Positions 10,551 to 21,200 of a DNA stretch of 35,010 bases are shown here, piece after piece. The notes under the pieces were generated by a model. The model saw only the letters and a list, made by a program, of their open reading frames with translations. It searched no databases and was not told where the DNA came from. Source of the DNA: Chromera velia. Taxonomy: Eukaryota; Sar; Chromeraceae. The stretch spans positions 15,001 through 50,010 of the forward strand of contig JAHBMJ010000346.1 of assembly GCA_018398765.1 (NCBI GenBank). The letters run 5' to 3'. Position numbers and translations under genes: made by a program. Each line of letters opens with the position of its first letter. Positions within the stretch are counted from its first letter, which is position 1.

Positions 10551-11288
10551 CTTAACAATTAAATCTTGATTGCACACTGGCTTTCCATCAAGTCTTCCCC
10601 AACATTCAACTATCGAACACAGAGAAGCCATCAGACAATTCAGAACAAGATATAGAGAGTCTGCACCCCAATGGTCCGCCTGTCGACTCTCCCGGAAAAC
10701 CTCCCTGGGGGTCTGCTAGGGGTTCACGAGCTTCACTAGCCGTCAGACGGGGGGTGACTGTCGTTATCTGGGGTGGGGGGCTTTCCCGCTCCGTTCAACA
10801 CCCTCCGATGGCTGTACTCATTGCCAGGCTTGCAATCAATGTCGTTACTAGGCTACTATCAGATCTCAGCAGAGGTAAAAGGAAGTCAGGGGTCGGGTCC
10901 TCGCTAGCCCCAGTCACGGAGGGGCACCCACTACCACCAGCGGTCAGTTCACTATTACGTTCCCCCCTAATTTTTAAAGGTACCAGGAGCCTGACCACTC
11001 AAAGCAGTCTCCTCTGAGCAAACTTGTGCAGTGCTACCAGACTGAAGCACAGTCGAAGTTTCAGCAGGCAACCGTGCGGACAGTTGGGGGGTCAGACTCC
11101 TGCTTCCGACTCCGTTATTTGACTAGGGTGTCTGGGAGCATCCGAGAAACAAGTCATAGGGGGGGAACTCACAGTTGTGCCTACCTCTTGTACCCCCCCA
11201 GCGAGACAATGATCGTTTTCTCCCAGCCAACATTTATTACCCTCCCCCACACTATACCTCTGTTTCCTCCCAGTGCTCGGCCCCGATA

Positions 11289-12044
11289 TTACAGAGAGCC
11301 CCCGTTTCCCTCCGGGCCAGCCGCTTGCCTGCTGAGACCCAACATCACCCCCAAATCTTCTCCACCTGAGTCCTGTGGGGGGCGTGAGGAAACGGGGGGT
11401 GGAAAAAGCAGACTAAACCCTGGAGGGGGCAACAAGTCCAGGGTAGCTGTCACCCTAGATGGTTGGGGGGGCTGGTGGAGGGACGGAAATAAAGAGATAG
11501 AGGGCTTCGCTGTCTGGCGGACAACCGAGCCTGTAAGAAAACCCTGGTCCCCTACAAACGCATCCATTAGCATGCCTTCGGGAGGGCTTTTACGCGTCTG
11601 CTGCCTTGTGGGGGCCTTGGTGTGAGCCTCTGGTGGGGGTAGCCCTGCCAGAGAGAAGGCCGTAGGTTCCATACCATCATCAGTGTTGGGCCCTAGGCGG
11701 GGCTGCGTGTCATGACCGAATTCAGGGAGGGTCTGTCCTGGGGACTGTCTGCAGGGGGGCATCGAGAAGAATGATTCACCCTGCCTTGGAGTAGTCAAAT
11801 GCGGAAAGGTCAGGAAGGGCCTCCCTCCTGCTGAAGCAGACGGTGCTGCAGCTGTAGCACTCTCCCAACTTCGTTTGCCAAGTGTGGAGGGACTACCACA
11901 GCCCATCGCAGCCGTTTTTCTGGACCCAGCAAGAGGCTGACCAGGGTTTTTTCCAACTATTGGGATCAAGAGGGGTGGGACCATCACTGCAGCGGAAGCA
12001 GCGATGTAGCGGTCGGGAGGAGGGGTTCCAAAACTGTTGGTCAA
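11289..12044 (-). CDS. Unrecognised proline/serine/glycine-rich open frame
   Basis: The minus strand is open for about 251 codons here, and the frame extends upstream without a stop to about 12130. The product is rich in Pro, Ser and Gly with no domain I recognise, such as SGGRPFLTFPH-like and LLPPPGFSLLFPPPVSSRPP stretches. The opposite strand is also open for about 199 codons (11026-11625), so a compositional artefact is possible. It lies inside the block between the 27-bp direct repeats, which would suit a gag-like or accessory frame of a mobile element, but no enzyme motif supports that. No ATG is secure at the 5' end. Confidence 0.3.
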   Translation of the reverse strand: MTNSFGTPPPDRYIAASAAVMVPPLLIPIVGKNPGQPLAGSRKTAAMGCGSPSTLGKRSWESATAAAPSASAGGRPFLTFPHLTTPRQGESFFSMPPCRQSPGQTLPEFGHDTQPRLGPNTDDGMEPTAFSLAGLPPPEAHTKAPTRQQTRKSPPEGMLMDAFVGDQGFLTGSVVRQTAKPSISLFPSLHQPPQPSRVTATLDLLPPPGFSLLFPPPVSSRPPQDSGGEDLGVMLGLSRQAAGPEGNGGSL

Positions 12045-12108
12045 GGTCTGTGAGAACGATTTTGAGTGACTAGGCAGAGAGGGGGATGAAGGGCATGTGC
12101 GATCGCGG

Positions 12109-12135
12109 CTCCGTGCGAGTTACTTGAGGAGCACA
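12109..12135 (+). repeat. 27-bp direct repeat, right copy
   Basis: CTCCGTGCGAGTTACTTGAG followed by GAGCACA, same orientation as the copy at 9879-9905. Confidence 0.7.
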
Positions 12136-12636
12136 TTTTGGAATTCGGGTGACACTGTGACAGACGGAGATATAGAAGCGACCCCCCCCCCCAAAAATGA
12201 AAAAATGCGTTATGCGAGTGCGTGCGATCTCAGGGCCTCTCGGTTGATCTCAGCAGAGCTGAGCTGCCCCCCGAGGCGACCCGGCCCTCCATGCATGCAT
12301 GGATCCGTGATCATCCGTCCGATCTCCACACTGAGTGCATCCTCTCGATCAGTACAATGGCCAAACAACACGCATTCATGTTTCTGCATTGACAAGTCAT
12401 CGGCACTGCTTTGGCATATTTTTGTACCCAGTTTGGGCTTCTCATGGTCCCACCCAATTGTCTCTGATTTTCCTCTTGTTTTCGTGCGACACCCGCGGTG
12501 ATTTCCAAGATCGAGTCTGAGTTCTAGTGAGTGTTGTTCGGTTTTCATCTACATTTGAGGGGCGTGCTTCATTCTTGCATTACCAACCGAAGACAGGCCC
12601 CTCTGCATGGAAGACAGGGAGAGCGGGTAACAAAAG

Positions 12637-14208
12637 ATGACCTCTTCCAGCCGGACAGTTGCAGTTGATCGCAATTTTGACAATCCTCGTTTTGACTTCA
12701 GGTCTATTGAAGAGGGGGCGAAGGGGTTGAAGTACCTGGAAGACTGGGGTTATGTGGTCTGCAGTGGTGTGCTCGATCAGGCAGAAGTGGAAACCGCCAA
12801 AAATTGTCAGTCGGAGCTTTCTGACATCCACCCGTCAAGGCTAGTTCTGCACCGCCTGTATGTCTCCTCGACGTTTTCTGCATGCGGTCACCTGTGTCTC
12901 TTTCCCACTCTCATGCACCTGTTGATTGCTGCACGTGCGTGTCTCCTCAGTGTTTTGGGATTTCATGGAGACCTTCCCCTCCCGCATGGAGAATAAGTTC
13001 CCAGGGTTTGAGGAAGAGGTGAGTGCCCCACGAAGGCACAGCCCCGAGACGTGGGAGGGAAGGTCCTGGCCTGGGGGAGCAGAGACGGGAATCATCAACT
13101 CGTGGGGGGCTGGGCAGAGTCCATTCCAGTGGTTTGTCCGGACACGGCCTCAAGTGCGGGACGTCTTTTCGGCCCTCTGGGAGACAGACGACCTCCTTTG
13201 TTCCTTTGACGGTTTCGGAGCCTTCAGGCCCTGGAGGCTGAATCCGAAGTGGAAAACTCAGGGGGGATGGTGGCACGTTGACCAAAACCCCATTTCGAAA
13301 CCCGACAGGGTGTGTGTGCAGGGCCTGGTGTCGCTTTACGACGGGACTTCCTCTGTCGGAGGTCTGACTGTGATTCCAGGGTCTCACAAAGAGTTCTGTG
13401 CTTTTGGGAAAAGGGCACAGAAGGAAGGAAGATTAATGGGAAAGACTGACTTCGTCCCAGTGCCACACGAGGACCCGATCATGAGTCCCGGGGGACGGCT
13501 CGTCTTGTGCAAGGCGGGTGATCTTCTGCTGTGGGATTCCAGAACGGTGCACTGCAACACCCCAGGGGAGAGCTTGAGCGATACTGAGGGCAAGAAGGTG
13601 GATGATAGCGTGTCCCCAGACGTGCAGTCTTCCTCTGATTCAGAGAGCCACAAGGAACCTGTTGACCTCATCCGAATCGTTTCGTACGTCTGCATGACGC
13701 CGGCTGCATGGGCGGACACAAAAACCAAACGACGTCGAATGGAATACGCAAACAGCGGGGTAGGTGGGTAGGTGGGCGGGTGAGAACTGACGCCCTTGTT
13801 GAATTCAAATACGTCTCCGTGCAGGGTTCCGTTGTACAGACTTCTGTTTGCAAGAATGTCGCCTCGTTCAAATACTATATAGAACGCAAAGTTTAAACGC
13901 CTTATCTTACCTCCTCCTTTTTCCACTCTGCAACTTTGGCCATGTGCCTCTTCTGTATGCTCCGTTTTTGTGGGGCTGTTCGAGCGTCGATTCCCTCTTC
14001 TGCAAGTCTGTCCGTCGCTCCAAAATCCTGCTTGTCTGCCTGCTTCCGGGTCCTTCAAATGAAGGTGCTGCACGTTTGGTCCATGTTTGTGACAGTGACG
14101 TACGTAGTCATTGTACATAAATGAATGAACATATGCCGAATGGACGGATGGTACGAAAGAAGGAAGGAAGCAAGAAAGGGAGGAAGAAAGGAAGAGAGGA
14201 AAGGCGTC

Positions 14209-14239
<31 letters not shown>

Positions 14240-14996
14240 ACCAAACAAACAAAGAAAATAAAAAAGGGAGGAAGGAAGGAAGGAAGGGAGGAAGGAAGGA
14301 AGGAAGCAGAGAAGAAAGAAAGAAGCAGGGAGCGAGCGAGCGAGAGACAGAGAGAGAAAGAGAGAGAGAGAGGAGTTGTTTTTTCGGACGACCAATCGAT
14401 TCAATGAGTCATCCAATCAGTATGAAAGGGGGGATGGCCCGGATCGATTGGCGTCTGCGTAGTGAGTCAAATGAAAAGTCCCTTCCGCAGATACAGCGCC
14501 ACGACTGCGTTTGGCATTCCAGTCTGCACGTCCCTGGGAAGCCATTTTACTTTTTTGCAGACGCATCGACATTTGGACAATGCTTTCAGTGGCCTCTCAG
14601 TTGGCGTTCTCAGGCAGTTTCTACAAGGGAATGAGTAAATGGATGTTGTATAAACGCAAGGCAGTTGTGCGGGAGGGTGCTTTACTCCGTGATGGAATGT
14701 CTCGTCGTCCATTCCATGATCCGCGCCTTCTTAATTCTGAGTGTCTTCGTCCTCTGCATTGTCCTTCTTAATTGAAGTGCATGGCTTGACTGCATGCACG
14801 TAATCACATCATGCAGGTGACGACAAACCACTGGCCGCACGAGATCCTGGAAGGTCTGAAGGACACGCCACCGTTTTGGGACGCCGAGGGCTTTGTTGAC
14901 AAAACACTGATCATCGGCAAGGACCCAGCGGGACTCAATGAGACAGTAGATTCGAGTGTGTCGAAAATCTGGACAACAAAATGCGTCGTGATGTGA
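12637..14996 (+). CDS. PhyH-family Fe(II)/2-oxoglutarate-dependent oxygenase
   Basis: Exons 12637-12805, 12951-13759 and 14817-14996 join in phase to give about 385 residues, normal for the family. The start ATG follows AACAAAAG. The double-stranded beta-helix signature is present: GGWWHVDQNP supplies the His-x-Asp iron ligands, GGLTVIPGSHK follows, and GDLLLWDSRTVHCNTP carries the distal His. A downstream Arg in LIRIVSYVCMTP would bind the 2-oxoglutarate carboxylate. The third exon gives TTNHWPHEI, a motif typical of algal relatives. The family hydroxylates diverse small molecules, so the substrate is unknown. The exon 1/2 join makes AKNLFWDFMET. The open 5' extension at 12926 is intron read-through. 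No targeting peptide is evident. Confidence 0.88.
14155..14373. repeat. GGAA, CAGA and GA microsatellites in the second PhyH intron
   Basis: The 1-kb intron 13760-14816 is filled in its centre by (GGAAGAAA)n-like purine repeats, about seven CAGA units near 14211-14238, further GAAGG units, and a GA run near 14343-14371. Open frames here are repeat artefacts. Confidence 0.85.
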
Positions 14997-16565
14997 CTGG
15001 CGTAACCACTTCAGTCATAACCACGTCACAATAATGTTGAGTCAATGTTCAATCGTTGTGTTCTGTCCCTAGGTTCGATCTGTCCAGTTGTTAGCATGGA
15101 TGTCTGAGAACTTTATGCAATACTCCAGCGTCAGATAGTACAAAGAATTCGATACGTCGGATAGTATAAAATTTTGCCGTTCATTCTAGGCATAATATCC
15201 CAGTATTAGTTTTTAATTAACCTTCAATAATCTGTAGTGCACTGCTGAGTGCATACATTTAGAAATGCATGCATATAGTGAATCGACGCAGTCTTGGATG
15301 TAGTATCTTAAACTTCAAATCCCTAAATTATATAAGTTAAATAAATCCGAAGCATTTAATGCTATGGAGTTGATGATGCTATATAGTCAAAAATTAGTAA
15401 TCAAAAAAGCCTGAAAAAATTGGAAAATGCCATAATTAAATTTATATGATCGTATCAATCATGACAATTTAATCACAGCGTTTCTTTCTTTCTTTCTTTC
15501 ATCTGCTCACCGGTTGCCCCGTGCAAGCAAGCAGAGGGACTGCTGCCGGCACGAGTCTGAAGCAGCCCCTCTAAAAAGACATTGTCAATTACACTGTCAT
15601 GCAGACTGCTGTCAAACAAACTCTATACTTCCTCATTCCTTCAGTAGAGACTGTCCGTTTTGATGCGGGGCCTTGCAAGTGGAAAACTTAGTAAGTCACG
15701 TGTACTTCTTCACTTCTGCAACCGTCAGCATGAGTTTTTATGCTGACATATGATGTTGACATATGCTGACATGTGTCTGTCCGACACAATAGATTGAACC
15801 GGCTGGGGACAGTTGCTGTGCGCGCGGCTCCGGCTCCTTATTTCACCTATATCGGCCGCGGGCGGCGCGGGCCTGGCCGGCCTTGTGCCAGTGGCCGCGC
15901 GTCTGGCCTCCAAAACAGGTTCAAAACAGGTTTAACAGGTTCAAAACAGGTTCAACAGGTTCACTTTTTTAGATTTGAACCTTTTCTCAATGAACCTTTT
16001 CCCAGCCCTATGATTCTGTGACGTTAGCTATGACACTTATGTTATAATATAATTTTTGAATCTGTTTTTGCCAATATAACTTAGCTCAGAATACAATTTT
16101 GAGGTTAGAACTAGTCAATCAAGCTTAAATTGCTTTATACAATTTAATTTAGACGGCGATATTAAACAAAGTAAAAAATATATATTTTAAAAGCATATGT
16201 CGGAGATTTTGAATAAATCACGCAAAAAACAATCTAAACAGCCTGACGTAAAATCTAGCGTAAAATATGTGTAAGTGTTGCTGAGTTAATTGAATCATTA
16301 TAGTAATCATTAATAACGTTGGGGAGATACTTTCTGAACAAAAAGTCAATTGTTAAAGCTACTTAGAGCCGACAGTCGATCAATATAACATACAATAATA
16401 GTGTACCAATATAGACTGAGTATACAGTCAGTGCCAGAACGAGCAAGCAAGCAACACCAGGACGGGAGGTCTTCACAGGCCCCTCTAGTGATACCAACTG
16501 CTCGATCGCTGGTCCATGCACTCGCAACATCCAGCAAGCATGCATGCAGGAACTTTCAGAACCAA
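14997..16565. other. AT-rich intergenic stretch with simple repeats
   Basis: No exon is visible. It contains a (TTTC)n tract near 15481-15500, a GC-rich palindromic patch near 15815-15900, and the AACAGGTTC repeats described separately. Short minus-strand frames at 16346-16596 have no support. Confidence 0.45.
15912..15962 (+). repeat. Tandem (AA)CAGGTTCAA repeat
   Basis: Five degenerate copies of CAGGTTCAAAA or CAGGTTCAA follow one another immediately after a GC-rich patch. The next AT-rich bases contain the reverse complement GAACCTTTT. Confidence 0.7.
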
Positions 16566-16760
16566 TCATGATCCTTTGTCCTGCAAGAGCTTCCATACCA
16601 TTTTCAGTACACTCTTTTCCAATTGTAGCGAACCCTGCATTTCAACAAAATCCTGTTGACGATTCCCGAAAACAAGAAAGCCTTCAGCAGCCTTGTATAG
16701 GACTGGGTGCGCTTTCCTGAGGGTGGAAAACTCGTCATAAATTGAGAAAAGGCCAATCAT
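16566..16760 (-). CDS. Short unrecognised frame, possible small gene or terminal exon
   Basis: The frame from the ATG at 16760 reads MIGLFSIYDEFSTLRKAHPV, then an FLVFGNRQQDFVEMQGSLQL segment, and ends in KMVWKLLQDKGS at a TGA. The composition is globular and protein-like, unlike most chance frames around it. It is open upstream to about 16853 in lower-complexity sequence, and CACCCAG just before the codons for this part could be a 3' splice site. Its neighbour on the same strand (17015-17626) has its own stop 160 bp upstream. No family recognised. Confidence 0.35.
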   Translation of the reverse strand: MIGLFSIYDEFSTLRKAHPVLYKAAEGFLVFGNRQQDFVEMQGSLQLEKSVLKMVWKLLQDKGS

Positions 16761-17014
16761 TTTGAAAGCCGCAGGGCGTCTGGGTGTAGACAGTGGGTGC
16801 AGACAATCCTGTGTGTCGCACGGATGTTGTCTCTCTCGCGCGCTCGCGCTCATTCCATGTCCTACTATCTTCTTGAGGCTCCTCTGCTCGATTTTGTCGA
16901 TCTGATTCTGTTCCTCTGAATCCGCTCTGAGGGCTTCAGACCTTTTAATTACGCTACGTCGCTACACAGCCCCTGTGAAGTAGGAGGATAGTGCACCTTC
17001 CTTTTTTTGGCATC

Positions 17015-17626
17015 TTAGCGCTTCTGGGGGGGAGGAGGGAGCCTCCTTTGTTTGAAGCCGTTAACACAACGAGGGTGAAGGGGGGTGGGTGGACAGCCTC
17101 CCTCATGGGCAGGACCCTCGCATTTGTACATCGTTTGCGTTTCCCCTGCAATCCTTCCCTTGCACCATCCACAAACTTCTGCAAACATTACTTGCGCTCG
17201 TGTGCTGCAGGCTGAGTGCACCTCTAGATTCTTTCCGTTGGGAAGACTGAGTTTGACCCTGTGCTCCTCTTTTCCCATGGGCTGGCGGCAGTACTGACAC
17301 TTGCCTGCATCTCCTTTGCAGCCAGGGTGTCGTCGAAAAGCCTCAACACATTGAGGGTGGACTCTCCCTTTCTTCCTGGGAACGTATTGTTCTCCGGGAT
17401 TCTTCTTCTCTTCCTCTTCTACTTTGACGTGGTGTCCGGCTATTCGGCCCTTGCAGCACGCACACACAAGCTGGTGAGCCTCCTTTGCGTCATGCTCACA
17501 TACACCTTGATGCACTGTGAGCTTTTTCTTCGTCTTTCCGTTGTCAAGCGACAGCTCCACAGCAACCGAGTTGTACCTGTCGATCCACTGGTGGCAGTAA
17601 CCACACTTGCTTCCGTCTTGCCCCAT
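17015..17626 (-). CDS. Duplicated Cys/His zinc-binding-type (LIM-like) protein
   Basis: A single open exon of 203 residues from the ATG at 17626. The longer frame from 17659 begins at GTG. The protein is an internal duplication. Each half has a CxYC pair (KCGYC, KCQYC), a beta-rich stretch V.LSL.NGK, a VHxxC-type cluster, CxxCKGRIAG (CACCKGRIAG, CGWCKGRIAG) and a closing HPxCVxxF (HPQCVEAF, HPRCVNGF). The regular C-x2-C and H-x2-C spacing predicts two zinc sites per half. This resembles LIM or other treble-clef binding modules but does not match their spacing exactly. The function is probably protein interaction. No signal peptide or membrane segment is seen. The C-terminal tail is Pro/Arg-rich. 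Family not recognised. Confidence 0.65.
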   Translation of the reverse strand: MGQDGSKCGYCHQWIDRYNSVAVELSLDNGKTKKKLTVHQGVCEHDAKEAHQLVCACCKGRIAGHHVKVEEEEKKNPGEQYVPRKKGRVHPQCVEAFRRHPGCKGDAGKCQYCRQPMGKEEHRVKLSLPNGKNLEVHSACSTRAQVMFAEVCGWCKGRIAGETQTMYKCEGPAHEGGCPPTPLHPRCVNGFKQRRLPPPPQKR

Positions 17627-18237
17627 TGATCCAGCTGTAAGGACTCCCAGTGAAAGCACCTGGTGTTGCTTTCAGGTGACGGTGTTGCAACGACAGTTGT
17701 TGGATATCAGTGCAACTGATATTATATGAATCTCTCTCTCTCTCTCCCCCTCTCTTTCTGTCTCTCTCTGGAGGGCTTTCTTGTCTCTACTCGTCTATTT
17801 TGTTTGAGGCAATTGGAAGAACACTGAATTTTAAGGTGCGTATGTGATTCATCGACAGATGCATATAACCGAATCGGACAACATGTACGTGTTGCTATGT
17901 GTTGTTCGCTGTTTTTCAAGGTCCGCGAAGCGAGCCCACGCACAGGCGATTCGTCATGCATGCATGCAGAAAGATATCTCACTCATGGTATATGCATGGT
18001 GCGTGCGTCAGTCTGCATTCCATATGCAGCCTTCTTATATGCATGATCTTTCGTGCCATCCAAAGATCACTGAATTCAGTGAAGCTTGCGACTCTTCCGT
18101 CTAATGAAGGCTTTATCAGACTCTGACTGGTTGCCCATCTTTTGCTCTGTTTGACCTGGAGAATTAAGCATTTTGGTGTTTCCTTCCTGGAGACAAGTCT
18201 GCAGGGAGAGAGACGAGGAGACGCCACTGTTCTGATC
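17627..18237. other. Divergent intergenic region between the zinc-binding-type gene and the urea transporter
   Basis: These 611 bases separate two divergently transcribed genes and should hold both promoters. A CT-rich microsatellite (about 17731-17768) and CATGCATGCATGCAG (near 17958) are present. The transporter frame is open from an ATG at 18142, so part of this may be coding. Confidence 0.4.
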
Positions 18238-21200
18238 ATGCTTCCGTGTGGGGGGTTTTTCTCTGCGTGCCTCGTGGCCGCTCTGGGAACGGTCCAGGTC
18301 ATCGCAGGGGGGGCGAATGGAGAGGCACAGCCGCCGCTTGACCAGTGGGTCGGCTGGTTGGTGGTCATTGGGTTTGGCCTCTTCTTTTCGTTCCTTGCGG
18401 TTGGATTTGCCAAGCTGGAGGAGCGAGCGCTTGTGGAAACAATGACCTCGGAGCAGTTCAATACTGCTGGAAGGAACGTAGGGGCCGGTCTCATCGCAGC
18501 AGTGATTGTTTCGCAGTGGACTTGGGCTGCCACGCTGCTGCAGAGTGCGAATATGGGGTGGCGTGTTGGTATTGCGGGGCCTTACTGGTATGCTGCCGGG
18601 GCTTCTGTCCAGATTCTTTTGTTCTCTGTTTTAGCCATTCAGGTCAAAAGACGGTGCTCCAATATGCACACGTTTCTGGAGATCATTCGCGTGCGTTGGG
18701 GATCTTTTGCGCACATCGTGTTCATCTGTTTTGCCCTGTGCACCAACATTCTCGTGACAGGTGAGATTACGCTGAAACAGTGTTGTCCGCTATCTTCTTT
18801 GTTGGCTTCAATCCCCCCCCTTTTCTGTCTTCGATCTCCAGGTAGCAGTCCACAAAAGGACAGTAGTGGAGAGACCTTCTGGTTCCTTTACTGGTTGCTG
18901 TCCCCTCTTTGGTACAAGTCGATTGTCTGTCTTTCGGATGGGTATCTTTTCATCAGTGCCAGGGGAGTCAACTAAGCGATTTTCCGTCGGCCTACCTGGC
19001 CGTCGCACTCTAGGTCTCCGTGCTTGCCTGACTGATTGGCCGACTGACTGTCTGACTGACTGTCTGACATTCCCTTCAAACAAATGCAGGAATGTTGATG
19101 CTTGGAGGCGCTGAAGTGATTGAAGACCTGACGGGTGTCCCCGTGACTTGGTCGTCTCTCATTCTTCCCTTCTCCTCGTGCCTGGTGTACACCCTGAGGG
19201 GTGGACTGAAGGCGACATTCTTCTCCGCGTACCTGAACACGGTGATCATCTTTGCTACTCTGCTCCTCTTCATCTTCACTGTGTACGCTTCTCCTGGTAG
19301 GTCTGCCTGTCTGTCTCCTGGCCGACCTGTTTCTCTGCCCTCCCTCTTTGTCCTTCAGGTTGAAGGGCTTCATTGAGTCCAGTGTCCTCCTCTGTTCAGT
19401 CTGACCTAGCTGCTTTGGAAGCGTTTTCTGCTGATGCGCTGTTCGTCTTTCGACTTTTCTTTCGTGTCTCCTCAAGTGCACAATTAATTGATGTTGTTCG
19501 CCTTTCATCCATCCATCCTTCCAGGTGGGGATCTTTCGGCCTCCGTTGGGTCTCCCGACAGGGTCTTTGAGGGTCTCCAGAGGGCGTCTGCGAGAGCAGC
19601 CAGGTTCGCTTTTGGAAAGGAACCTAACCCTCCTTTTCCCTTCACTGAGGGGTTGGTGGGGAACAGCGGTATTTGTGTGGGCACATCTGCTGAGATCGAT
19701 CAGACAGGGAGCACTTCCTGCAGATACACGCAGGTTGGAAGTTGTGCTCCCGGTGATGACTCTTGTGCGTCCTTCACCCCCTCTCTGGGGGGTCAGGAGG
19801 AGGTGAGCTTCTCTCATGACTGTGCAGATCCGTCCAATAACGTGTGCGCTCCCTCCTTCCTCACTCTGGCGTCAAACGGGGGCATCATCTTCGGTGTGGT
19901 GAATCTGGTCGGCAACTTCGGCACCGTTTTCGTCGACCAGAGTTACTGGCAGTCTGCAGTTGCATGCAAGTCAGCAGATACTAGGTAGAGAGAGGGGGGG
20001 GGGGCCTGGGGATGCATCGGCACGCTCAGTCGGCAACTGTTACTTTTGCCCTATCTCCTTCCCTCCGTTTCTCCGCCTGCCCTCTCTCCTGCCCTCACTC
20101 TGTCTCTGCCTGCGCTGCGACCGCACAGCGTTTACGGAGTACCAAAGCATGACGAAGGGACCAGCAGCCTGACTATATTTCGCTGTCTTCTTCCTTCCTT
20201 TGTGCAGACCGAGAGCCACCGTGCAGGGGTACCTTCTGGGGGGCATGGTTTGGTTCGCCGTGCCTTTTGCCTTCGCGACGACTGTGGGTCTGGCGGCTCG
20301 TTCCATGGCAGGGGGGCCTGAGGGGATCCCTTTGGATTTCGTGACTGCGTTCGAGGCCAACGCGGGGCTGGTGCCTGCACGGGTGCTCCAACTGACTATG
20401 GGTAAGGGGAGAAGGGGGTAGAGAGTGTTGGCGCCTCGGTATCTGTGATTTCATCCTGATGCCTTCATGATGCTAAGCGTACTGGATGTCGACGAAAGGG
20501 GGGACAGGCGGGAAACTACGGTTGCAAGTTCTCTCTTTTGCTTTGGCTTGGCAGACGAGGAAGAAAGAAAGAGGATGGGGGGGAGTGTCCATTTGAGAGT
20601 GCTCTGTTTGGCATGAAGGCGTGTGCAGGGCGATTCGATGTCTTTATTTGTGCAGCTGCCACATGAGGTGCTTACACAGACCAGACAGACTTCTGCCCCT
20701 TTCTGTCTGTCTGTCTGTCTGTCTGTCAGAAGAAGAAACATATAGTCTGTCTTCATGTACCTGTGTGGGCCCTCCTTGGCTTGGTTGGTTTTCTGCAGGT
20801 GTGGCAGGATCGTTTCTCCTCCTCCTGATGCTCTTCATGGCCATCACCAGCACTGGGGCCTCTGAGCTGATCGCTGCCTCCTCCATTCTCGTGTACGACG
20901 TCTTTGTCCCCTATCTGCAGGTCGGTCTGTCGTTCTTTCTTTCTTTTTGTTTTTTAATTCCATGATGTGGAGCTGGAGGACACGATGGGAGATTCGGGCT
21001 GCATGCATGTTTGTGAGGAGTGCGCGTTTGGGGTGGCGAATTCCTTTCCTGATTCTATTCGTATTTCCTCTCTTGCCCTGCTGAGTGAGTGCCTCTCAAG
21101 GTGTGTTCTCTCTGTCAACCCAGCCGCCATCGGCATGACTGCCTGAGGAGAGATAGAAAGAACAGCGAGGCCTGGATAGACGAACCCCCATGGTTCTTTC

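Noticed and set aside
13384-14244. Minus-strand frame opposite PhyH exon 2
   Set aside because: Antisense shadow of a conserved exon followed by repeat sequence; no domain.
14125-14634. Frames in the large PhyH intron
   Set aside because: They are made of GGAA, CAGA and GA repeats and lie between two exons that join in phase.
18972-19817. Minus-strand frame opposite the transporter
   Set aside because: Antisense of conserved symporter exons and introns, Arg/Gln-rich, no domain.
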